Position numbers and translations under genes: made by a program. The notes under the pieces were generated by a model that saw only the letters and a list, made by a program, of their open reading frames with translations, was not told the origin of the DNA and ran no database searches. A stretch of 10,208 nt of DNA from Desulfuromonadaceae bacterium (GTDB lineage: Bacteria; Desulfobacterota; Desulfuromonadia; Desulfuromonadales; SZUA-540): positions 1-10,208 of the forward strand of contig QKGY01000023.1 in assembly GCA_003250235.1 (NCBI GenBank). The letters are read 5' to 3'. How positions within the stretch are numbered: position 1 is the stretch's first letter; each line of letters begins with the position of its first letter. This document shows positions 5,577 to 10,208 of this stretch, in pieces.

Positions 5577-6341
5577 ATGAACGTGTTTGAAAAAGAGTTC
5601 CAGGTCCGCTCCTACGAGGTGGATCTTTATGGCCGGGTCAGCCCCCGGACGTTGCTGAACTATCTGCAGGACGCTGCCGGAGAACATGCGGACCGACTCG
5701 GCCTTTCGGTCACGGATCTGTTCCGCCGGGATCTCACCTGGGTCCTTTCCCGCTATCACGTCCAGTTCCTGTCCTATCCGCCGGTAGGACAGCGGGTCCG
5801 CGTGCAAACCTGGCCGTCGGGACGCAATGGCAGGTTTGCGGTAAGGGACTTCCAGGTGGCCGACGATAATGGCTCACCGATTGCCAAGGCGACGAGTTCC
5901 TGGATGGTTGTGAGTCTGAAGACCGGCAGGTCGGTACGGCTCGAGGACGCGCTTCCGGACTACCCGGTTGTGGCCCTCAGGGCCCTGGAGGACGATTTCG
6001 CGACGCTGCCGAAGCTTGATGACGCCGAAGCGCAGATCCCCTTTCGGGTCCGCATGGGGGATCTCGACATCAACCGGCATGTCAACAATGTCATCTATGC
6101 GGACTGGGCGCTGGAGTCGGTTCCCGAAGATATCATCCGGGACTGGTGCCCGGCTTCCCTGGAGATTGCCTATCGTGCCTCGGCGACCTATGGTGATCGC
6201 ATCACCTCGAAGATCAAGGTGATGACCGAGGGTGATTCCCCGGAATTTCTCCATCAATTGGTCGAGGAAGGGGATGGACGCGAACTCACGCGTCTGCGGA
6301 CCCGCTGGCAAAAGAGAGCCGAAGAGGTGTTTTCTCTTTAG
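5577..6341 (+). CDS. Acyl-ACP thioesterase, FatA/FatB-like
   Basis: A 254-residue double-hotdog enzyme expected to hydrolyse acyl-[acyl carrier protein] to free fatty acid and ACP in the cytoplasm. The first hotdog opens with SYEVDLYGRVSPRTLLNYLQ (12-31), close to the plant Fat N-terminal signature. The second carries GDLDINRHVNNVIYADWALE (161-180), holding the Asn166/His168 pair typical of the active site. The Cys used by plant enzymes about 35 residues later is absent (AYRASATYGD), as I recall for bacterial members. ATG 5577 is chosen because the family homology begins at FEKEFQVR. AAGGAGG (5559-5565) lies 11 bases upstream, which is long. An in-frame ATG at 5478 with GGGAGGG eight bases before it would add 33 low-complexity residues. 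The gene stands alone, divergent from the rhomboid operon and convergent with the DUF362 gene. Chain-length preference cannot be read from the sequence. Confidence 0.9.
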   Translation: MNVFEKEFQVRSYEVDLYGRVSPRTLLNYLQDAAGEHADRLGLSVTDLFRRDLTWVLSRYHVQFLSYPPVGQRVRVQTWPSGRNGRFAVRDFQVADDNGSPIAKATSSWMVVSLKTGRSVRLEDALPDYPVVALRALEDDFATLPKLDDAEAQIPFRVRMGDLDINRHVNNVIYADWALESVPEDIIRDWCPASLEIAYRASATYGDRITSKIKVMTEGDSPEFLHQLVEEGDGRELTRLRTRWQKRAEEVFSL

Positions 6342-7486
6342 GGTCGGTTTTTTCCCCTGAGAAGCTGGCTCAGGCGCAGAAGCCGCCCCTGGCGGGTGTG
6401 GAGCGCGCCATGTGGGCAGAGTTCCTGACAGCAGAAGCAGCCGATACACCGCTTGGTATCGATGTGCAGCCGATTCTTTTCAATGGCCATGGCCTTGGGG
6501 GGACAGTGGCTGACGCAGAGGCCGCAGCGCAGACAGCGTTCATGGTCCACTGCCGGAAGCGCTGACAGAGAGGTTTTGAGGGCCTGCCTCAGAAAACGGG
6601 GGAGGCCGAAATGGATATCGGTGACCTTGGCGGGGCGAAAATGCTCCGGGCGAAGCTGCTCGGGGAGGACGCCGAAGATGTCGATTTCTTCAAGCTGGCT
6701 GAATGGCCGATTGGTCTTTCGGGCAACCCGTTGTGTCCAGACCTGACTTTCCGATAGCCCGAGCAGGGAAAGCGCCACCGTATCGACCGCCAGAGCGTTG
6801 TTTCCCGCCAGCAGGGCCCCCAGGTGAAACGGGTCGCCGCTGCCGGGGCCTTCTCCCTCCATGGCGGTGACGGCATCGACGATAGAGAGGGCCGGGGGGA
6901 TGGCTTCGGCCAGCTCCAGCAGCATCAGCGCGAAAAGCTCCTTGTCGGAGCCGGCCTGGAGGTGCAGGGCCGGTTTGCGCATCCCGATAATGGCGCCGAA
7001 GAGGTTCTTGACGGCGCCAGTCATCCCCATCATCTGATGGGTTTTCAGCTTGGGAAGATTGATGACGACGTCCGCCTTGAGAAGGTCGCGGGCAATCGGC
7101 CATTCCTGAAACGTTTTGCCGGTAACCCTGAGCCGTTCCGATTCGGAAAAGGGGGCGAACTCCGCGCCGGTCTCCTCGACGATATCCAGAATGCCGCAGC
7201 GTTTCGCCACCTGCAGGGGAGAACCGATCCCGGGCGAATCTCCCACGACCGCTACCCCGCCGACGCGCTGCACCTGACGGATCACCGCACGTACCACCTC
7301 GGGGTGGGTTGTCACGGCCTTCTCCGGATGTTTCCCCGCCAACATGTTGGGTTTGATCAGGACGCGCTGACCCTCTGTGACATAGGCCGCCATCCCGCCA
7401 AGCGGATCCAGAACCGCTTCAAGGCCCTGTTCTATCTGGTGACGATCATAGGAGGGAACAGCGTGCAGGCAGACCCGGGCTTTCAT
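6338..7486 (-). CDS. DUF362 domain protein with C-terminal 2x[4Fe-4S] ferredoxin
   Basis: A 382-residue cytoplasmic iron-sulfur protein. Residues about 1-290 are the DUF362 domain (PF04015-like), recognisable by VLIKPNML (42-49), VVGDSPG (80-86) and INLPKLKTHQMMGMTGAVKN (142-161). The C-terminus is a bacterial ferredoxin module with two CxxCxxCxxxCP motifs: C318, C321, C324, C328 and C347, C350, C353, C357, with an extra C352. The function of DUF362 is not known to me; a redox or Fe-S-linked role is inferred from the clusters only. ATG 7486 overlaps the yjbQ stop as ATGA, and no separate Shine-Dalgarno is evident, which implies translational coupling. The stop overlaps the convergent thioesterase stop by four bases. 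It is the last gene of the hydrolase-yjbQ-DUF362 operon. Confidence 0.92.
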   Translation of the reverse strand: MKARVCLHAVPSYDRHQIEQGLEAVLDPLGGMAAYVTEGQRVLIKPNMLAGKHPEKAVTTHPEVVRAVIRQVQRVGGVAVVGDSPGIGSPLQVAKRCGILDIVEETGAEFAPFSESERLRVTGKTFQEWPIARDLLKADVVINLPKLKTHQMMGMTGAVKNLFGAIIGMRKPALHLQAGSDKELFALMLLELAEAIPPALSIVDAVTAMEGEGPGSGDPFHLGALLAGNNALAVDTVALSLLGLSESQVWTQRVARKTNRPFSQLEEIDIFGVLPEQLRPEHFRPAKVTDIHFGLPRFLRQALKTSLSALPAVDHERCLRCGLCVSHCPPKAMAIEKNRLHIDTKRCIGCFCCQELCPHGALHTRQGRLLRLSQLLRGKNRP

Positions 7487-7878
7487 CCGGGGATCACTTT
7501 GATGAGCAGTCGGCGCTGACGGGGACCGTCGAATTCGCAGAAATAGATGCCCTGCCAGGTGCCGAGGCAGAGTCGACCTTCTTCCAGGATCACCATTTCG
7601 CTGGCCCCCACCAGGGTGCTCTTGATATGGGCGGCGCTGTTGCCTTCCATGTGCCTATAATCATCGTTGAAAGGGACGATCTTGTTGATTTCCATGGTCA
7701 TGTCTCTGACCACATCGGGATCGGCATTCTCGTTGATGGTCACGGCGGCCGTGGTGTGGGGGACGAACAGGGAGACGAGCCCGTCGGTGATGCCGGTCTG
7801 CCGAACCGCCTGCTCCACCTTTGCCGAGATGTCGATCATTTCCACCTGACGGTGACTGGTGACCTGGATTTCAATCAT
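7483..7878 (-). CDS. yjbQ: YjbQ/UPF0047 family protein (secondary thiamine-phosphate synthase-like)
   Basis: A 131-residue protein with the full UPF0047 (TIGR00149-type) length and conserved core: FVPHTTAAVTINENADPDV (38-56) with His41, Glu50 and Asp53; YRHMEGNSAAHIKS (74-87) with His76 and His84; and LGTWQGIYFCEFDGPR (105-120). The histidines and acids look like a metal or catalytic site. E. coli YjbQ has a reported weak thiamine phosphate synthase activity, but the true cellular role is unsettled. The start is ATG 7878, with AGGAGG five bases upstream; upstream sequence in the same frame is only the shadow of the hydrolase gene. It overlaps the end of the hydrolase gene by eight bases (ATGATTGA) and the DUF362 start by four, so it is the middle gene of a coupled trio. 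Confidence 0.93.
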   Translation of the reverse strand: MIEIQVTSHRQVEMIDISAKVEQAVRQTGITDGLVSLFVPHTTAAVTINENADPDVVRDMTMEINKIVPFNDDYRHMEGNSAAHIKSTLVGASEMVILEEGRLCLGTWQGIYFCEFDGPRQRRLLIKVIPG

Positions 7879-8707
7879 CCCGGCCTCCTGAGAGTGCCGC
7901 GACAATGGCATGCAGCGCCCGCGGATGGTAGAGCAGCGATGCATGCCCCATCCCGGCGATCTCCAGGTTCTTCGCTCCTTCGAGACAGGCGTTTTCGGGG
8001 GGAAGGACCATGTTGTCATGCCGCGTATAAATGGAGGTCAGCGCAACCTCCTGAGGGAGAGGGGCTTCGGCCAGGCGGGTCAGAAAGGGGGAGCCGGGCA
8101 TCAACAGTCTGCCGAGGGGAGATAGGGCAAAGGGAGCGAGTTTGGAGCCGTGGTTGGGGCTTCCCAATAGAACACAGCGGGCCACCTTGTTGGCTCCGCC
8201 CCTTATCTGCATGTAGTTGCGGGCGATGATGCCGCCCATGGAGTGTCCGACCAGGTAGACCTTTTCGACCCCGGTGAAAATGCGCAGTTCGTCCACTTTT
8301 TTTACGACCCTCTCAGTCAGGCTTTCCACGTTTTTCCATGGCGGAAGATTGAGGGTGTAGATATTCTTGAAACCCTTACACCGGAGGCGGAACTTCATCC
8401 ACAACCAGCAGGCCCGGTTATGAAACAAACCGTGCAGCAGGATAACGGGAGGAGCCGAATCCTTCGCCGTTGGACGTTCGCGAGGGGGCAGCCATCCCAG
8501 CGGGTGAAGGGCTACGGTGATGCACAGGAAAAAGGTTTCCATGGTCATCAGACGCAAGGCGAGCCAGAGGTGGGATGGCGCGAAACGATTTTCTACGATC
8601 AGGGGATCCCGGTTGGCAGCTTCGTACAGGGCGATGGCATAGCTGAGAAACACGGTCAAAGCTATGATGCCGATGAAGGCAAGAAGAAAAAAAACAATCA
8701 CATACAT
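7871..8707 (-). CDS. Membrane-anchored alpha/beta hydrolase (lipase/esterase-like)
   Basis: A 278-residue predicted serine hydrolase. Residues about 3-28 and 47-70 are hydrophobic membrane segments, so the enzyme is tethered to the inner membrane; which side the catalytic domain faces is uncertain. The catalytic domain begins at PPVILLHGLFHN (86-97; HG oxyanion loop) and carries the nucleophile elbow GHSMGG with Ser156. LGSPNHGSKLAP follows (181-192), then Asp231 (TRHDNMV) and His255 (GMGHASLLYHP) as likely triad members. This layout resembles bacterial triacylglycerol lipases and PGAP1-like lipases, but the substrate is unknown; GxSxG hydrolases are too diverse to assign. ATG 8707 has GGAGGG four bases upstream and a good promoter in front. 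It is the first gene of the operon and overlaps yjbQ by eight bases. Confidence 0.88.
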   Translation of the reverse strand: MYVIVFFLLAFIGIIALTVFLSYAIALYEAANRDPLIVENRFAPSHLWLALRLMTMETFFLCITVALHPLGWLPPRERPTAKDSAPPVILLHGLFHNRACWLWMKFRLRCKGFKNIYTLNLPPWKNVESLTERVVKKVDELRIFTGVEKVYLVGHSMGGIIARNYMQIRGGANKVARCVLLGSPNHGSKLAPFALSPLGRLLMPGSPFLTRLAEAPLPQEVALTSIYTRHDNMVLPPENACLEGAKNLEIAGMGHASLLYHPRALHAIVAALSGGRDD

Positions 8708-8856
8708 AACCCCTCCAGAAAATCAGCATTATGACATCAGCCTGCCGGATACGTCAACGCTCTAGGGCCATTCGGGGCAAAGGGCGGCGAGGAAATCGTT
8801 CCTGCAAACGTGTGGCTATGCTAGGATTATAACAACGATCGAAAAGGAGTGTTGGC
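8708..8856. other. 149-base divergent intergenic region
   Basis: It separates the hydrolase operon (minus) from xerC (plus). It contains the minus-strand promoter and a small inverted repeat, AGGAA-ATCG-TTCCT (8790-8803). For xerC only a weak AT-rich stretch (TAGGATTATAA, 8822-8832) resembles a -10; no convincing -35 goes with it. Confidence 0.5.
8728..8757 (-). promoter_or_regulatory. Sigma-70 type promoter for the hydrolase-yjbQ-DUF362 operon
   Basis: Minus-strand TTGACG (8752-8757), 18 bases, then CATAAT (8728-8733); each box matches consensus at 5 of 6. The start would be near 8721, giving a short leader of about 14 bases that still contains the GGAGGG site (8711-8716). Confidence 0.55.
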
Positions 8857-9747
8857 ATGGAGGATCTCATTCAACGCTTTTCCAGACACCTCAGTATCGA
8901 GCGAAATGTCTCGATGCATACGACCCGGGCTTATCTTCAGGATTTGAAAGGATTTCTCACTTTTCTTTCAGGACTTGACGAGAAACAGATTTCTCTGGAG
9001 CAGCGGGTCGCCGCAGTGGATAAGATCGTGCTTCGCCGTTATCTCGCCCAATTGCACAAAACCAACCGAAAGAGCACGATCGGGCGCAAGCTTGCGGCGC
9101 TGAGAGCCTTTTACCGCTTCCTGCTTCGCGAAGGAGTCGTGACGGTCAATCCCGGCGAGGCGGTAGCGACTCCCCGGCAGGAGAAATACCTACCCAAGAC
9201 CCTGTCGGCGGATGAGGCGTACGCTCTTATGGAACACGGTGCCGGTCAATCCCTGCGCGACAGGGCGATACTGGAAACTCTGTATTCCTGCGGGCTTCGT
9301 GTCGGCGAGCTGGCGGCGCTCGACGTGGCCAGCGTCGATCTGTCCGAAGGTCTGGTGCGGGTGGTCGGCAAGGGCAGAAAGGAGCGTATCGTCCCCGTCG
9401 GTCGCAAAGCCAGGGAAGCTCTCGAGGCGTATCTGGACAGCCGTGCAACCGTTCGCGGCGAGGAGCCTCTGTTCCTGAACCGCTTTGGCGCAAGGCTGAC
9501 GGCGCGCAGTATCGAGCGTAATCTCAAAAAGCAGCTTCTTGCGGGGGGGATCCTTCGGGATGCCACGCCGCACAGCCTCAGGCATTCCTTTGCCACGCAC
9601 CTTCTCGACAGCGGGGCGGACCTGAGAGCGATTCAGGAACTGCTCGGGCACGCCTCCCTTTCGACCACGCAGAAGTATACCCAGGTCAGTGTCGACCATC
9701 TTATGGCCGTTTATGACAAGGCGCATCCGCGCAGTCGAAAAAAATGA
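8857..9747 (+). CDS. xerC: Tyrosine recombinase XerC
   Basis: A 296-residue site-specific recombinase, the usual length for XerC/XerD, which with its partner resolves chromosome dimers at dif during division. Residues about 1-90 are the SAM-like core-binding domain (IERNVSMHTTRAYLQDL; IGRKLAALRAFYRFLL). The catalytic domain shows all six expected residues: Arg148 (GLRVGEL), Lys172 (GKGRKER), His239 and Arg242 (HSLRHSFATHLL), His265 (LLGHASLSTTQ) and Tyr274 nucleophile (KYTQVS). ATG 8857 is preceded by AAGGAG at seven-base spacing. Its XerC-like length and the absence of phage or att-like features argue for the housekeeping enzyme rather than an integrase. XerC versus XerD is judged from general similarity (HTTRAYLQDL, QKYTQVS) and is less certain. 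No dif site was recognised in the window. Confidence 0.92.
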   Translation: MEDLIQRFSRHLSIERNVSMHTTRAYLQDLKGFLTFLSGLDEKQISLEQRVAAVDKIVLRRYLAQLHKTNRKSTIGRKLAALRAFYRFLLREGVVTVNPGEAVATPRQEKYLPKTLSADEAYALMEHGAGQSLRDRAILETLYSCGLRVGELAALDVASVDLSEGLVRVVGKGRKERIVPVGRKAREALEAYLDSRATVRGEEPLFLNRFGARLTARSIERNLKKQLLAGGILRDATPHSLRHSFATHLLDSGADLRAIQELLGHASLSTTQKYTQVSVDHLMAVYDKAHPRSRKK

Positions 9748-9760
9748 CCAAAATAGTCAT
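9744..9760. repeat. Short inverted repeat at the xerC 3' end, upstream of the peroxiredoxin promoter
   Basis: ATGAC (9744-9748) and GTCAT (9756-9760) separated by seven AT-rich bases. It begins within the xerC stop and ends seven bases before the -35 box of the next gene. It could be an operator half-site pair, or chance. Confidence 0.25.
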
Positions 9761-9767
9761 CTATAGC

Positions 9768-9795
9768 TTGACAGCTTTTTCTCAGAGGATAGAAT
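9768..9795 (+). promoter_or_regulatory. Sigma-70 promoter for the peroxiredoxin gene
   Basis: Perfect TTGACA (9768-9773), 16 bases, then TAGAAT (9790-9795; 5/6). Transcription would start near 9802, leaving a leader of about 45 bases with AGGAG (9835-9839) before ATG 9847. The surrounding 99-base gap is AT-rich relative to its neighbours. No terminator hairpin for xerC is visible. Confidence 0.7.
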
Positions 9796-9846
9796 AACAC
9801 TCAAAATTTCTGACTCATCATTTACCAAATCGAGAGGAGAATACCC

Positions 9847-10208
9847 ATGAGTGTTCTGGTTGGGAAAACGGCACCGGATTTCAAAGCCGCTGCCGTAATG
9901 GCGGACGGTTCTATTAACGATGCTTTCAAATTGTCTGACTACAAGGGGAAATATATCGTTTTGTTTTTCTATCCCCTTGATTTCACATTTGTCTGCCCGA
10001 CGGAACTGATTGCCTTCAGTCACCGGATCGGTGAGTTCGAGACCCGTGGCGTCCAGGTGGTCGGCTGCTCCATCGATTCCCAGTATACGCACGTTGCCTG
10101 GCGCAATACCCCGGTGGATGACGGCGGCATTGGCGCCATTACTTATCCGCTGGTGGCCGACGTCAAGCATGAAATCTGCAAAGCCTATGATGTCGAATTC
10201 GAGCCGGC
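9847..10208 (+). CDS. Typical 2-Cys peroxiredoxin, AhpC/TSA family (3' end cut off)
   Basis: The first 120 residues of a thiol peroxidase that reduces hydrogen peroxide and organic hydroperoxides, usually recycled by thioredoxin or an AhpF/AhpD-type partner; cytoplasmic. The peroxidatic Cys50 is in FYPLDFTFVCPTEL (41-54), the AhpC/Prx1 active-site signature. Further family features are VGKTAPDFKAAAV at the start, VVGCSIDSQYTHVAW (near residues 72-86) and YPLVADVKHEICKAYDV near the visible end. The resolving cysteine of this class would lie in the missing C-terminal part. Extra cysteines occur in the VGCS and EICKAY segments. The start is fixed by AGGAG (9835-9839), seven bases before ATG 9847. 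It has its own strong promoter, so it is probably transcribed independently of xerC, plausibly under oxidative-stress control, though no OxyR or PerR site was recognised. Confidence 0.93.
   Translation, partial: MSVLVGKTAPDFKAAAVMADGSINDAFKLSDYKGKYIVLFFYPLDFTFVCPTELIAFSHRIGEFETRGVQVVGCSIDSQYTHVAWRNTPVDDGGIGAITYPLVADVKHEICKAYDVEFEP

Noticed and set aside
8799..8827. Sigma-70 promoter for xerC (TTCCTG-N17-TAGGAT)
   Set aside because: The -35 matches consensus at only two positions; too weak to call.
8857..9747. Phage or integron integrase
   Set aside because: Its length and domain layout fit XerC; there are no direct repeats, tRNA, cargo genes or att-like sequences.

Overview
This 10.2 kb window looks like an ordinary chromosomal stretch from a GC-rich Gram-negative bacterium. 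A deltaproteobacterial, Desulfuromonas/Geobacter-like origin is my best guess. It rests on the family mix (TraF_2-like outer-membrane barrel, DUF362-ferredoxin protein, bacterial acyl-ACP thioesterase), a good sigma-54 type promoter and strong Shine-Dalgarno use; it is an inference, not a database match. Genes are tightly packed, and no gap between genes reaches 300 bases. I see no tRNA, rRNA, CRISPR array, insertion sequence or prophage.

Left block (1-5286, all on the minus strand). In transcription order: a rhomboid intramembrane protease, a YbaK-type aminoacyl-tRNA deacylase, a SIR2-family NAD-dependent deacylase, nicotinate phosphoribosyltransferase (pncB), then, after a 215-base gap, an outer-membrane beta-barrel protein cut off by the window edge. 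The first four have gaps of 13, 47 and 32 bases and are probably one operon. The sir2-pncB pair forms an NAD-turnover unit: sirtuins consume NAD and release nicotinamide, and PncB makes nicotinate mononucleotide for NAD resynthesis, although no nicotinamidase gene is in view to link the two. The barrel gene has its own candidate sigma-54 (-24/-12) promoter, and farther upstream lies a cluster of TTGAC-type half-sites that could hold an activator.

Middle block (5287-6341). A 290-base divergent region separates the rhomboid operon from a plus-strand acyl-ACP thioesterase (FatA/FatB-like double hotdog), which probably releases free fatty acids from acyl-ACP. Its stop overlaps by 4 bases the stop of the convergent DUF362 gene.

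Right minus-strand operon (6338-8707). A membrane-anchored alpha/beta hydrolase, a YjbQ/UPF0047 protein and a DUF362 protein with two C-terminal 4Fe-4S clusters overlap by 8 and 4 bases, so they are very likely transcribed together and translationally coupled. A good sigma-70 type promoter lies just upstream of the hydrolase.

Right plus-strand end (8857-10208). A XerC-type tyrosine recombinase is followed by a typical 2-Cys peroxiredoxin, truncated by the window end, which has its own clear sigma-70 promoter.

Nothing here amounts to a clearly new system. The parts most worth a second look are the sigma-54 promoter with its half-site cluster, the sir2-pncB pairing with RNA hairpins at both of its intergenic junctions, and the overlapping hydrolase-YjbQ-DUF362 operon.
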